Positions 25,804 through 34,740 of a stretch of 64,000 nucleotides of DNA are shown in pieces. Position numbers and translations under genes: made by a program. The notes under the pieces are model-generated. The model worked only from the letters and a program-made list of their open reading frames with translations. It was not told where the DNA came from and made no database searches. The stretch spans positions 114,198 to 178,197 of the forward strand of contig NZ_JAGFVL010000055.1 of the NCBI RefSeq assembly GCF_017599345.1, read 5' to 3'. Position 1 is the stretch's first letter, and each line of letters opens with the position of its first letter. This DNA comes from Gracilibacillus suaedae. Its GTDB lineage: Bacteria > Bacillota > Bacilli > Bacillales > Amphibacillaceae.

Positions 25804-27452
25804 TGGAGAAACATTTATCAATTTCGCCAAAAGAAGCACGTTTAGTAATGGCCCATATGTATGTGGCTTTTATCTCTTTGTTAGTAGGAGGATTAATGGG
25901 CCTGTTACAGACTTTTGTTAGATCTGGCTCGTTTGATTTGCCTTTTGGTATTGGCTATTATCAAATTTTAACAGCACACGGTGTTATTCTTGCACTCGTA
26001 TTAACAACATTCTTTATTATTGGGTTTCAATTTGCTTTAATGAGTAAAACGGTTGGCATATCAGATAAGCAACGATTAAGTGCGTGGATTGGCTTCTGGA
26101 CGATGCTGATTGGTACACTGCTGACTGCTGGTACCATTCTTACCGGTAAAGCAAATGTACTTTATACCTTTTATGCACCACTAAAGGCATTTCCAACTTT
26201 TTATATTGGCTTGGCTTTAGTGGTTGTTGGTAGCTGGATTGCTTGTTTTACTAATTTTCGGCAATTAGCAGTGTGGAAAAAAACACATAAAGGTGAAAAA
26301 TCACCACTCTTAGCCTTTATGGTGGTTATCAATATGTTGTTGTGGTACATTGCGACACTAGGTGTTGCTGCAACAGTATTAATTCAATTTATACCATGGT
26401 CACTGGGTATGGTAGATACAATAAATGTTCTGGTCAGTCGTACACTATTTTGGTATTTTGGTCATCCATTAGTATATTTCTGGTTGTTACCAGCATATAT
26501 GGCATGGTATGCCATTATCCCCAAAATTATTGGTGGTAAAATTTTCAGTGATGCTTTAGCAAGACTTTCTTTCGTATTATTTTTAATGTTCTCCATTCCT
26601 GTTGGTTTTCACCATCAGTTAACAGAACCAGGAATAGATCCATTATGGAAATTCATTCAAGTCGTGTTAACGTTTATGGTTATTATACCATCATTATTAA
26701 CAGCATTTTCTATGTTCGCTACATTTGAAATGGCTGGAAGAAGTAAAGGTTATACAAGCCTGTTTGGATGGATTAAAGCATTGCCTTGGAAAGATGTTCG
26801 ATTCTTTGCTCCAGTTGTCGGTATGCTTGCTTTTATTCCCGCAGGTACCGGTGGGATTATTAATGCTTCTCACCAGATGAACCAGGTGATTCATAATACG
26901 ATTTGGGTGACAGGACATTTTCATCTTACTGTAGGAACAACAGTTATTCTCACCTTCTTCGGAATCTCTTACTGGTTAATTCCATCACTTACAGGAAGAA
27001 AGTTAACAAAGAAAATCAATACATTAGGGATCATTCAAACGATTGTTTGGAGTGTGGGAATGTTTATCATGTCCGGGTCTATGCACATTGCCGGATTATT
27101 GGGGGCACCTAGAAGATCAGCATATTCAACCTATACAGGTGCTGAACAGGTGGATACATGGATCGGCTATCAACTAGCGCAGGCTATTGGAGGAACAATA
27201 CTATTTATCGGCATAGTATTAATGGTATATATTTTCTTCTATATGGTTTTGGGAGCACCTAAAGGAAAAGCAAGTTTTCCAATTGCGGAAGTTTCTGAAG
27301 AGGCTGAGCCTACACCACAATATTTAGAAAATTGGAAATTGTGGATTGGTATCACCATTGCCTTAATTTTATTCGCTTATACTATACCATTTATCGATAT
27401 CATCCAGCATTCCCCGCCAGGTTCAGAAGGTTTTGAGAATTTGATAAGATAA
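25800..27452 (+). CDS. cbaA: Cytochrome c oxidase subunit I, b(o/a)3-type
   Basis: 550 residues with 12-13 membrane spans. Haem/copper ligands are visible: the low-spin haem His in LTAHGVILALV, the CuB His-Tyr-type FWYFGHPLVYFWLLPAY, the HHQLTEP pair, and WVTGHFHLTVGTTVIL for the distal His residues. The K-channel arrangement and absence of the D-channel motif fit family B oxygen reductases. It is the last gene of cbaDBA, with a terminator 15 bases after the stop. No assembly factor or cytochrome c is in this operon. Confidence 0.95.
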   Translation: MMEKHLSISPKEARLVMAHMYVAFISLLVGGLMGLLQTFVRSGSFDLPFGIGYYQILTAHGVILALVLTTFFIIGFQFALMSKTVGISDKQRLSAWIGFWTMLIGTLLTAGTILTGKANVLYTFYAPLKAFPTFYIGLALVVVGSWIACFTNFRQLAVWKKTHKGEKSPLLAFMVVINMLLWYIATLGVAATVLIQFIPWSLGMVDTINVLVSRTLFWYFGHPLVYFWLLPAYMAWYAIIPKIIGGKIFSDALARLSFVLFLMFSIPVGFHHQLTEPGIDPLWKFIQVVLTFMVIIPSLLTAFSMFATFEMAGRSKGYTSLFGWIKALPWKDVRFFAPVVGMLAFIPAGTGGIINASHQMNQVIHNTIWVTGHFHLTVGTTVILTFFGISYWLIPSLTGRKLTKKINTLGIIQTIVWSVGMFIMSGSMHIAGLLGAPRRSAYSTYTGAEQVDTWIGYQLAQAIGGTILFIGIVLMVYIFFYMVLGAPKGKASFPIAEVSEEAEPTPQYLENWKLWIGITIALILFAYTIPFIDIIQHSPPGSEGFENLIR

Positions 27453-27467
27453 ATTATTATAAAACAA

Positions 27468-27502
27468 AAACCCATTTCATTTATTTCCATGAAATGGGTT
27501 TA
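27468..27502 (+). terminator. Rho-independent terminator of the cba operon
   Basis: AAACCCATTTCAT (27468-27480) pairs with ATGAAATGGGTTT (27489-27501), loop of eight, T-rich 3' side. Confidence 0.85.
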
Positions 27503-27618
27503 TATCATAAGACCAGAAAGTATAAAATCAATGACCGTGTTAAGCGAAGTAGTTATTGTAAAATGTTTAATGTGTATGGACAATGCGGTAATAATTTGAA
27601 CTCAATAGGATACTTTTT

Positions 27619-28758
27619 CTATTTATTTATTTTCTTTCCAAAGTACTGATAATAATCTGTTTTTATAAACGCGTTAAACAGTTTTCGTTTCTTAGAAGCT
27701 TTTTGACCGAATAATGCTTCGAAGTTTTCATTTGCCGTGAGAATGTAAATACTCCATGTCGGATAATCTCTTAATACTTTACCAAGCTTTTGATACATCT
27801 CTTCTACTTCTTTTTTATCGCCAATTCGCTCACCATATGGCGGGTTACTGACAACATATCCACCGTTTTCATTGGAGTGAAAATCCGTCGCCTCCATTTG
27901 CTTCCAATGCACTAAATCAGCAAGACCTGCTTCCATCGCATTACCTCGTGCAATTTCAACCATTTTTGGATTTAGATCAGACCCGTAGATAGCAAGCGGT
28001 TGATCATAATTAGCTAAATCTTCCGCTTCTTCTAAAGCTTTGTCCCAAACAGCCGAATGAATAAATTCCCATTCTTCCGCAGCAAAAGATCGGTTAAAAC
28101 CAGGGGCAATATTTTGTCCGAATAATGCAGCTTCAATAGGAATGGTACCTGAACCGCAAAATAAATCATAAAATGGATCATCTACACGCCAGTTGGTTAG
28201 TTGCACTAATGCTGCAGCAAGGGTTTCTTTTAGTGGAGCGTCGCCCTGCCCTACACGGTAGCCTCTTTTATGTAAACCAGCACCTGAAGTATCTAATGTT
28301 ACGGTTACTTTGTCCTTTAAGAGAGCCGCTTCAATTTTATATTCTGCACCAGATTCTTCTAACCAGTTAGCAATTCCATGTTTCTGTTTTAATTTTTCAA
28401 CAATTGCTTTTTTAACAATCGCTTGGCAATCTGGAACACTATACAATGTTGATTTATGTGATTTTCCAGTTACAGGGAATTTTCCATCTTCCGGAATATA
28501 TTGTTCCCAAGGTAATGCTTTAATCCTTTCAAACAATTCATCATAGGTTTTCGCTTCAAATTCCCCTATCAGTAATTTCACTCGATCTGCAGTTCGTAAC
28601 CAAAGATTACAACGTGCGATTGCCTGGTAATCTGCTTCAAAGATAACTTTACCATTCTCAACCGTCACGTCTTCATACCCTAATTGGCGGACTTCCTTTG
28701 CCACAACTGCCTCTAATCCCATCGCCGCTGTGGCGATTAAGGTAACTGTTTTTGTCAT
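27619..28758 (-). CDS. rlmL: THUMP-domain 23S rRNA (guanine-N2) methyltransferase RlmL-like (YpsC)
   Basis: 379 residues. An N-terminal ferredoxin-like and THUMP region (to about 165) is followed by a Rossmann methyltransferase with FYDLFCGSGTIPIEAALFG (SAM binding) and the catalytic SNPPYGERIG. It corresponds to B. subtilis YpsC and the E. coli RlmL N-terminal half, which makes m2G2445 of 23S rRNA. The order rlmL, rnpB, gpsB, ypsA is as in B. subtilis. It lies downstream of the RNase P RNA terminator and has its own ribosome binding site (AAGGAAGG). Confidence 0.93.
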   Translation of the reverse strand: MTKTVTLIATAAMGLEAVVAKEVRQLGYEDVTVENGKVIFEADYQAIARCNLWLRTADRVKLLIGEFEAKTYDELFERIKALPWEQYIPEDGKFPVTGKSHKSTLYSVPDCQAIVKKAIVEKLKQKHGIANWLEESGAEYKIEAALLKDKVTVTLDTSGAGLHKRGYRVGQGDAPLKETLAAALVQLTNWRVDDPFYDLFCGSGTIPIEAALFGQNIAPGFNRSFAAEEWEFIHSAVWDKALEEAEDLANYDQPLAIYGSDLNPKMVEIARGNAMEAGLADLVHWKQMEATDFHSNENGGYVVSNPPYGERIGDKKEVEEMYQKLGKVLRDYPTWSIYILTANENFEALFGQKASKKRKLFNAFIKTDYYQYFGKKINK

Positions 28759-28821
28759 GTATAAAAATCCTTCCTTTTTATCTTCTTATGGAATTTCGTT
28801 CTTTTATAATTATGTACAACA

Positions 28822-28849
28822 AAACCCCTTTTAATAAGAAAGGGGTTTG
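28822..28849 (-). terminator. Terminator of RNase P RNA
   Basis: AAACCCCTTT and AAAGGGGTTT are complementary around a seven-base loop. On the minus strand it lies 13 bases after the rnpB 3' end and is followed by TTG-rich sequence. Confidence 0.7.
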
Positions 28850-28861
28850 AAATCCTATTTA

Positions 28862-29279
28862 AGACCGGAATGAATGTACGTAAGCCATGTTCTGTCCTTG
28901 TCGTACTACAAACGGTGGTCAGCCTCGTACCAAAGGAGTAATCATCTGTCTACAAGCTCCTGGAAGCTTGTCCTTCGTTCGGTTGAATTCCCTACTAGAA
29001 GATGCCCCTACCAATATTTGGGTTGCTCACTCGAGGGGTTTACCTCGTTCCACCTAAATAGTTTCCTATTTAGCTACGTCACTGTGGCACTTTCAAGGTA
29101 TTCACACCATATCCAAAGACGTAGGTGTTTTCCCTGCCGTTAACCTCCAAAAGGTTACCTTGACTTATGGTTTCGTCAAGCACGAACACTACAAGCATCT
29201 CAGCTTGTGTGAGCATGGACTTTCCTCTACACATGAAAAATGTGCAGCGATTACTTCAACATTCATTCCTTTATTTAAG
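28862..29279 (-). ncRNA. rnpB: RNase P RNA, type B
   Basis: The catalytic RNA that matures tRNA 5' ends. Type B (Bacillus) landmarks, read on the minus strand: TAATCGCTGCAC then GAGGAAAGTCCATGCTC, GTAGTGTTCGTGC, GAAAGTGCCACAGTGACG, GTGGAACGAGGTAAACCCC, and near the end ACAGAACATGGCTTACG. The terminal P1 helix is GGAATGAATGT with ACATTCATTCC. The 5' end is placed seven to nine bases after the -10; ends are good to a few bases. It lies between gpsB and rlmL as in B. subtilis. Confidence 0.96.
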
Positions 29280-29287
29280 CCTCCATT

Positions 29288-29315
29288 ATTGTAACACGAA
29301 TGAAGGAATAGTCAA
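29288..29315 (-). promoter_or_regulatory. SigA promoter of rnpB
   Basis: On the minus strand TTGACT (29315-29310) and TACAAT (29293-29288), 16 bases apart, ending eight to nine bases before the RNase P RNA 5' end. Confidence 0.8.
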
Positions 29316-29341
29316 TGGAAATCTAAAGATAGAATGGTAGC

Positions 29342-29629
29342 TTATTCCTCATATTTCTTTCCAAAGACTGCTTTCTCCAAATTAGATAGTCGTTTCAAAA
29401 TGTCATAATTAACTTGATGATTAGACGTACTTGGACGAATTCGTGTGTGATCAGATTGTTTTTTCAGGCGTTCATTTTCCTGCTGTAGTCGATTAATTTC
29501 TTCCTGAAAATATTCATAGTCCTGAATAATCATATCTAAATACTCGTCCACTTCTTCTTGATTATAACCTCTCATTGCCGTTTTGAAATTCTTCTCTAAA
29601 ATGTCTTTTCCATTTAGTTGATTTGCCAT
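29342..29629 (-). CDS. gpsB: Cell division regulator GpsB
   Basis: 95 residues: a DivIVA-like N-terminal lipid-binding domain ([27 protein letters not shown]) followed by a coiled coil ([20 protein letters not shown]) and a C-terminal trimerisation helix ending [15 protein letters not shown]. GpsB shuttles PBP1 between septum and side wall; its client ponA is in this window. ATG at 29629 is six bases after GAGGTG. Confidence 0.95.
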   Translation of the reverse strand: MANQLNGKDILEKNFKTAMRGYNQEEVDEYLDMIIQDYEYFQEEINRLQQENERLKKQSDHTRIRPSTSNHQVNYDILKRLSNLEKAVFGKKYEE

Positions 29630-29691
29630 TATTTCCACCTCATTTAATCGTTAATAATCATTTTTTCAAAAAAGATATGAGTTGTCAATTT

Positions 29692-30252
29692 TTAATCTAA
29701 ATGACTTTCATTATATTCCTGCTGGTCTCTGACAATGTCTTCTAGATCATTCGGTGTAATGTACCAAATCGAATAGTTAGAAGTTTCTGCAGCTTTTTTC
29801 ATTTTGTCCAATATATACATTACACTACCTGGGTATTCCTCATCGACAAGCGCTAAACACCCATCTGTTTTTTCAATGAACCAAACATCTTTGTTAATAA
29901 ACTGATAGGGCGCTTTATATGTTTCATTATACAGAGGTTGGTAAAAATCAGCTTGCTCGATAATTTGCAGAAAGGTTTCCTGATAAACATCCGGCCATCT
30001 AGATTCATATTCTAAAAATGGCGGGAATATGCCTAATTTTATAGGATATTCTTCTTTTAATTCTGCTATCACTTGTGCTGCCCAAAGTTCAATTCCCATT
30101 TGGCCGGACATAATCACCCATTCTAAACCTTCGTCAATGAACGAAATCAATCTTTGCTTCAGTGCGATCTTTATAAAGGGGATTCGATGATCATTTTCAT
30201 TTCGAATATTTAATTCCATTGGTTTATTTCCGACAACTGTGATAACTTTCAA
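29692..30252 (-). CDS. ypsA: YpsA, DUF1273 SLOG-superfamily protein
   Basis: 186 residues of the DUF1273/YpsA family, a Rossmann-like SLOG fold predicted to bind nucleotide or ADP-ribose-like ligands. Conserved parts: the glycine/Glu region GNKPMELNI, DEGLEWVIMSGQMGIELWAA, and DKWFIEK-like VWFIEKTDGCLALVDEE. B. subtilis YpsA affects cell division and lies next to gpsB, as here. TTG at 30252 fits the family N-terminus (MKVITVVGNKP); the GTG at 30261 is too near AAAGGT. It precedes gpsB by 62 bases, probably in one operon. Confidence 0.9.
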   Translation of the reverse strand: MKVITVVGNKPMELNIRNENDHRIPFIKIALKQRLISFIDEGLEWVIMSGQMGIELWAAQVIAELKEEYPIKLGIFPPFLEYESRWPDVYQETFLQIIEQADFYQPLYNETYKAPYQFINKDVWFIEKTDGCLALVDEEYPGSVMYILDKMKKAAETSNYSIWYITPNDLEDIVRDQQEYNESHLD

Positions 30253-30365
30253 CTTGAACACTACCTTTTTATATAGAAACTGTATGTAATAGTATAAAGG
30301 AATTGACCATTATATTCTAGTGATGCCAATATTTCATATTATTAATTGGCCAATATTGTTATGTA

Positions 30366-30402
30366 TAAAAAACTCTAGTATGTCGATTAAACATACTAGA
30401 GT
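30366..30402 (-). terminator. Rho-independent terminator of the sigma factor/decarboxylase operon
   Basis: On the minus strand ACTCTAGTATGT (30402-30391) pairs with ACATACTAGAGT (30383-30372), followed by TTTTTTA. Confidence 0.92.
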
Positions 30403-30433
30403 AGATCTGTTTAGAAACTATCTTCAGTGAAAT

Positions 30434-30871
30434 TCACTCTGGAACATTATGATTTGCAATGGATAATCGGTTCCAGCAGTTGATTGTTATAATAATCCCT
30501 ACTAAGTCGATATATTGCTTTTCATCGAAGTGCTTGCGGACATCCTGAAATACTTGATCAGGTACACCTTGCTCTGCAATGTCAGTAACACACTCAGTCA
30601 ATTCCAGAGCAGCTTTTTCTTCTGCAGTATAGAATTCTGTCTCTCTCCAAGCACTGAGGCAATAAATTCTTTGCTCAGTTTCTCCTAATGCTCTAGCGTC
30701 CATTGTGTGCATATTAATGCAATACGCACAATTATTAAGCTGGGATGCACGAATTTTGACTAATTCAATCAGTTTCTTATCAAATTCTGTCCGATTTTTG
30801 TACAACTCCAATTGACTAATAAGCTTGATTAAATCAGGTGCTACCTCCACATAGTTAATTCTTTGTTTCAT
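30434..30871 (-). CDS. Carboxymuconolactone decarboxylase/AhpD-like protein
   Basis: 145 residues of the CMD/AhpD superfamily with the redox motif CAYCINMHTMDARALGE (CxxC and the following His), which in AhpD relatives supports peroxidase activity. AGGAGG lies seven bases before the ATG. It is 40 bases downstream of the ECF41 sigma gene. ECF41 sigma factors are known to be linked to exactly this type of gene and to transcribe it, so it is the likely main target. Substrate unknown. Confidence 0.9.
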   Translation of the reverse strand: MKQRINYVEVAPDLIKLISQLELYKNRTEFDKKLIELVKIRASQLNNCAYCINMHTMDARALGETEQRIYCLSAWRETEFYTAEEKAALELTECVTDIAEQGVPDQVFQDVRKHFDEKQYIDLVGIIITINCWNRLSIANHNVPE

Positions 30872-30905
30872 GTCTCTTCCTCCTTTTTTTTGCTTTCACT
30901 TATAA

Positions 30906-30931
30906 GACAAATTAAAAGGAGAAATTGTGAC
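30906..30931 (-). promoter_or_regulatory. Candidate ECF41-type promoter of the decarboxylase gene
   Basis: On the minus strand GTCACA (30931-30926) and TGTC (30909-30906) are 16 bases apart. The ECF41 consensus I recall is TGTCACA and CGTC at such spacing. The -35 overlaps the last codons of the sigma gene; the decarboxylase ATG is 35 bases downstream of the -10. Confidence 0.45.
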
Positions 30932-31787
30932 CTATTTCTTGTAATTTATCCGGGTTCATTACAATATAAATATGTTGAACACCGGTTTGGGTATAATCGA
31001 AGGTAATCAATTTGACTGGCTCACCTTGCCTTTGCTGCAGAATCCCGATACCGTCATTGACGTTCACCACTCTAAGCTGCCCTTGAAAACTCCCTCTTTT
31101 ATGAATTCCTTGTAAAAAGGCAACTATACGATCTTTATTATAAATTGGATACATAGCTGAAAGCACTTTGCCTCCTCCATCTGATACGAGTATGACATCT
31201 TTGGCTAGGTGGTCAATAAAAGGTTCAAAATCACCACTTTCCACAGCACGTAAAAAAAGTTTAGCCAGTTCCTCAGCTTCCTCTCTAACTGCTTTTTTAA
31301 ATGGTTTCATTTTTTGTAATTTTTGCTTTGCTCTACTATATACTTTTCTACAGCTTTGTTCTGACCTATTTAACATCACCGAGATAAATTTGTAATCAAA
31401 TATAAGTACTTCCCTTAGTATATAAATGCACCTTTCAAGCTCAGTTAGTTGATGAAGAAGTACAATAAAAGCATATGAAATAGATTCTTCTTTTAGAAGA
31501 TTGTCTAAAGGTGTATTTGCATCTGGGTTAACAATAGGTTCCGGTAGCCATGGCCCCGGATATATTTCACGTTTCTTGATAGACGATTTCAGATAATTCA
31601 AACTTTTATTGGTGGTCATTTTTGTTAAATATGCTTTCAAATCATCAATATTAGCTAGATCGACATTCTCTAACTGTACGAAAACATCATGCACTATATC
31701 TTCTGCTTCTTTGATTGTACCTATCATTCGATAAGCTACTGTAAAAAGCAATGGTTTATACGCATCATATAAATTGCCGTAGTCCAT
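30912..31787 (-). CDS. ECF41-family RNA polymerase sigma factor (SigJ-like)
   Basis: 291 residues. Region 2 (about 10-75: YKPLLFTVAYRMIGTIKEAEDIVHDVF) and region 4 (about 115-165) are followed by a SnoaL-like C-terminal domain (175-291) in place of an anti-sigma factor. The three ECF41 hallmarks are present: WLPEP in the linker, DGGGK in the extension and NPDKL near the end. The extension is known to regulate activity in family members. ATG at 31787 is chosen for the family-like start; its ribosome binding site (CTGGT) is weak. The downstream decarboxylase is its expected target. Confidence 0.92.
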   Translation of the reverse strand: MDYGNLYDAYKPLLFTVAYRMIGTIKEAEDIVHDVFVQLENVDLANIDDLKAYLTKMTTNKSLNYLKSSIKKREIYPGPWLPEPIVNPDANTPLDNLLKEESISYAFIVLLHQLTELERCIYILREVLIFDYKFISVMLNRSEQSCRKVYSRAKQKLQKMKPFKKAVREEAEELAKLFLRAVESGDFEPFIDHLAKDVILVSDGGGKVLSAMYPIYNKDRIVAFLQGIHKRGSFQGQLRVVNVNDGIGILQQRQGEPVKLITFDYTQTGVQHIYIVMNPDKLQEIGHNFSF

Positions 31788-31892
31788 ATTTATTACCAGC
31801 TTTCTTTTTAAATTTATAATGAACAGAAATACGTGTTTCTTGTTGTTCACTATAAATTATAGCAAATGATGGAAAGATACTGGTAATAAATT

Positions 31893-33005
31893 TCATAGAA
31901 TTCGTTTAATAAGTTCAGCTATTTTTTGATCGGTAAGTTGATTATGATAATCCTCTAAACTGCTGTTTATTTTTTCCTGGTTTTCTTTACTTTCGAAAAA
32001 AGTGAATAATTGACTCTCGATATCATCCCAATTGTTTAGGTAATAAACTACACCTAGTTGCTGTAATTGATCAAGGTTAATCACCTCTTGCCCCGGTAAT
32101 GCGTGATAGATAAACGTGGGAATTCTTTTTCTTAAACATTCACTGATCGTCACGCCACCTGGCTTGGTTAAAATACCGTCTATTGAATCGTATAATTTAT
32201 TCATTTCTTTTCTCGATGTAATATATGCTAAAGGGATGATGTTTTCATTATTTAATTTTTTCAGTTTTTGGTACAGTAGCTTGTTTTTTCCACACAAAAC
32301 ATGGAACTTGATTTTACCACTCGTTTGTATACTTTGTAACAGATCTTCCATCGCACCAACCCCTAGGTTTCCTCCCGTCACCATTATCGATAATGTGGGT
32401 GGATGATCTTTTCTCACCGAAAAGCTGTTAGACTTGATCTCAGGGTGGGTGGGAATACCCGTAAACCATATACGCTGTTTTGGTACTCCTTTGTTTATTA
32501 AAAGTTCTATCATATTAGGAGAGGAGACAAAATGAAAATCAATCTGATTTGTTCCCCAAAAGCGATGAATAAAAAAATCAGTGTACACATTAATCACAGG
32601 TATATTCAGCATCCCTTTTTCTTTCATCACGTTTAACATATAAGATGGCAATGCATGAGTGCAAACCACACAATCTGGTTGCTTTTCTTTAATGAGTCGT
32701 TTCATTTGAGCTAAAAAAAGTAGTTCATATATCTTGAAGTTTTTCGGCTGTTCGATATTTTTATAAACACATTGCTGATAAATCCAATTATATACGTGAG
32801 GAAATGCATGAATCCATTTAAGATAAATACCTGAGATGAAAGCTTCTATTTTTCCATAGCTATAGGAGAATATTTCTGCTTTTTCACACTTCATTTTTGG
32901 TTCGTTTAATTCCATTTCATGAATAAGAGAATCTGCAACCTGATGATGACCAGAAGGTATGTTTAAAAAAGGAAGAAATAAAATCTTCTTTGAATTTAGT
33001 GTCAT
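31893..33005 (-). CDS. ykoN: Glycosyltransferase, MGDG-synthase/UgtP type (YkoN-like)
   Basis: 370 residues of GT28, related to monogalactosyldiacylglycerol synthase and UgtP: N-terminal FLPFLNIPSGHHQVADSL, CVVCTHALPSYMLN in the acceptor domain, and donor-site motifs TGGNLGVGAMED and LTKPGGVTISECLRKRIPTFIYHALPGQE. It should transfer a sugar to a lipid acceptor at the membrane face. ATG at 33005 is preceded by GAGGTG; 58 extra upstream codons are rejected. It diverges from the ykoQ-like gene, the same pair of families as the B. subtilis ykoN-ykoQ locus. The acceptor is inferred. Confidence 0.8.
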   Translation of the reverse strand: MTLNSKKILFLPFLNIPSGHHQVADSLIHEMELNEPKMKCEKAEIFSYSYGKIEAFISGIYLKWIHAFPHVYNWIYQQCVYKNIEQPKNFKIYELLFLAQMKRLIKEKQPDCVVCTHALPSYMLNVMKEKGMLNIPVINVYTDFFIHRFWGTNQIDFHFVSSPNMIELLINKGVPKQRIWFTGIPTHPEIKSNSFSVRKDHPPTLSIMVTGGNLGVGAMEDLLQSIQTSGKIKFHVLCGKNKLLYQKLKKLNNENIIPLAYITSRKEMNKLYDSIDGILTKPGGVTISECLRKRIPTFIYHALPGQEVINLDQLQQLGVVYYLNNWDDIESQLFTFFESKENQEKINSSLEDYHNQLTDQKIAELIKRIL

Positions 33006-33108
33006 GATGCACCTCATACATGTCAGAGTGTATTGGAAATCTATCCATGAATTACCGTAACAATTAAGGATAAAAACCTGTATAATTAGAACTAGAGGAG
33101 TGATGAGT

Positions 33109-33957
33109 ATGTTCTTATTCTTATTCATTAGTTTTATTATCCTAGTTTGTCTAGTTATTTTTAAAGCGTATAAAAACACTCAAAATATTGTCGTACGAAA
33201 AGTTAAGATAGATAACAACGAGACAGAATCCGTTTCGACCTTGAATATTTTGCATCTCTCTGATTTACATTTGGAAAATATCTCGATATCAGCTGAGTTG
33301 CTGTATGAAAAGCTAAAGAATGAAGCAATTGATTTAATTGCTCTAACTGGCGATTTTCTTGATCGTAAACGGACAATCCCAAAGCTTATTCCTTATTTAA
33401 AGGTTTTTAATAAATTGAATCCTAAGTATGGCATTTACACCGTTTTAGGTAATCATGATTATGTTTTAAAAGGTGTACATTTGCAATCGTTAATCGACAC
33501 ACTAAATGAATACAATTGCCAGGTCATGCAAAATAGTAGTGAAACCATTTATATTGAGAATCAGCCAGTAAATATTATAGGAATTGATGATTACAGCACA
33601 AATCGCAGTGATTTGCTCAGCTCTTATCATTCCATCAAAAAAGGGACAAATCTAGTGCTGACACATGATCCCAATGTTGTGCTTGATATGAAGAAGTACC
33701 ATTTTGATTATTTGTTAGCAGGTCATTTCCACGGTGGACAAATTTGTTATCCTAAAGCATACCATCTCGCTAAAATGGGGAAACTTGCCAAAATGAACGT
33801 TATCAAAGGGCTTCATTCTCATGATGGTCGTCCTTTCTATATCAGTGAAGGACTCGGTCAAACTGGTGTAAACATCAGGGTTGGAAGTCTACCTGAAATA
33901 ACACTCCACCAATTATCGATTGCAAAGGATAATACCGATTTATATTCAGCGATTTAG
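33109..33957 (+). CDS. ykoQ: Membrane-anchored metallophosphoesterase (YkoQ-like)
   Basis: 282 residues: an N-terminal membrane span (residues 2-20) and a calcineurin-like domain with all metal motifs, LHLSDLHLEN, ALTGDFLDRK, VLGNHDYVLK, LTHDPNVVL and LAGHFHGGQI. Such anchored enzymes (LpxH/YkuE-like) act on phospholipid or nucleotide-lipid substrates at the membrane. ATG at 33109 is eight bases from GGAG; closer ATG and GTG codons are not usable. It is divergent from ykoN with about 100 bases between them. Confidence 0.85.
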   Translation: MFLFLFISFIILVCLVIFKAYKNTQNIVVRKVKIDNNETESVSTLNILHLSDLHLENISISAELLYEKLKNEAIDLIALTGDFLDRKRTIPKLIPYLKVFNKLNPKYGIYTVLGNHDYVLKGVHLQSLIDTLNEYNCQVMQNSSETIYIENQPVNIIGIDDYSTNRSDLLSSYHSIKKGTNLVLTHDPNVVLDMKKYHFDYLLAGHFHGGQICYPKAYHLAKMGKLAKMNVIKGLHSHDGRPFYISEGLGQTGVNIRVGSLPEITLHQLSIAKDNTDLYSAI

Positions 33958-34060
33958 TCGGTCTGTTATTATTATTCATTGGTTAGCTCAAGCTATGCAT
34001 TCCTATATTTGGATTTATAAACTTCAAAAGAGGCTGGAACACGAGTATATCTAAATCAAA

Positions 34061-34113
34061 TAAAGATCCGAACTTTAATTCCATAACACATGGAATAGTT
34101 CGGGTCTTTTTTA
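34061..34113 (+). terminator. Long terminator hairpin downstream of ykoQ
   Basis: AAAGATCCGAACT (34062-34074) pairs with AGTTCGGGTCTTT (34097-34109) with one G-U or mismatch, and ATTCCAT with ATGGAAT inside it; a run of T ends it. It lies 104 bases past the ykoQ stop, next to the sequence GAGGCTGGAAC that often accompanies such hairpins in Firmicutes. Confidence 0.75.
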
Positions 34114-34213
34114 ATGCAAAGTTGTGATTATTATAATTCTTATCCATAAACTGCGCAGTAACGAGGACAAGGATTTGCTCTCTTCCATACTGCATTTTGA
34201 TGAGTGCTGCCAT

Positions 34214-34336
34214 ACGCTTCGGCAGAATACTGCGCTTTCCGTGGGCGGTTTTTAGCTAACTTGGTGAAGAAAACCACTTCACCAAGTGGATCTTCAGCTC
34301 TCGCTGTCCCACAGGAGTCTCCGTATTCTGCCTACG
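34214..34336 (-). repeat. Structured repeat A1
   Basis: Outer stem GGCAGAATAC (34221-34230) with GTATTCTGCC (34323-34332); inner hairpin ACTTGGTGAAG / CTTCACCAAGT. Reads in family orientation on the minus strand. The box normally CTGAGGC is here degraded to CTAAAAA. Left unit of an outward-facing pair with A2; a flank GATGAGTGCTGCCATACGC is shared with A3 and A4b. Confidence 0.85.
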
Positions 34337-34429
34337 CTATGTAGATAATTCTACCCTTTTATAAGAAAAAATACTAGGTAACCAATTTCTGTGTATTACT
34401 TCTTTCAAAATTCAGAACACTACACAAAG

Positions 34430-34552
34430 CAGAGGCAAGATACGTAGACTCCTACGGGACCAGCACGTGTCCGAAGACCCCGCAGACAAGCGTTCTTCGC
34501 TTGTTGAGGAGGCTGAGGCCGTGCCCGTGGAAAGCGAAGTATCTTGCCGGAG
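34430..34552 (+). repeat. Structured repeat A2, with changed stems
   Basis: Outer stem GGCAAGATAC (34434-34443) with GTATCTTGCC (34539-34548): two positions differ from A1 on each arm yet pairing is kept. Inner hairpin ACAAGCG / CGCTTGT replaces ACTTGGTGAAG. The CCGAAG and CTGAGGCC boxes are intact. Plus orientation, paired with A1. Confidence 0.85.
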
Positions 34553-34740
34553 CGTATGTAAGCTCTCAGTAAAAATCAGAATGGAGGAAAGCCTCACTCC
34601 ACAAATTTTCACTAATTCGCAGTATATATCTACTATGAACAAATAAGCAACATTTGAATAAGTTAGATCTCTTGTCAAGGTTCGTCTTTAGCTTGGAATA
34701 TTTTAGTTTCGTACCAGTTTCTCTTCGTTTTTATAAAGTG

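Noticed and set aside
33983..34213. Minus-strand open frame between ykoQ and repeat A1
   Set aside because: It reads through the terminator hairpin and the repeat flank; no ribosome binding site.
34412..34678. Minus-strand open frame of 88 codons across repeat A2
   Set aside because: The frame follows the GC-rich repeat; similar frames (47046-47255 minus, 63554-63775 plus, 54445-54741 plus) appear in each copy and encode related Ser/Thr-rich peptides only because the DNA repeats. No ribosome binding sites and no family.
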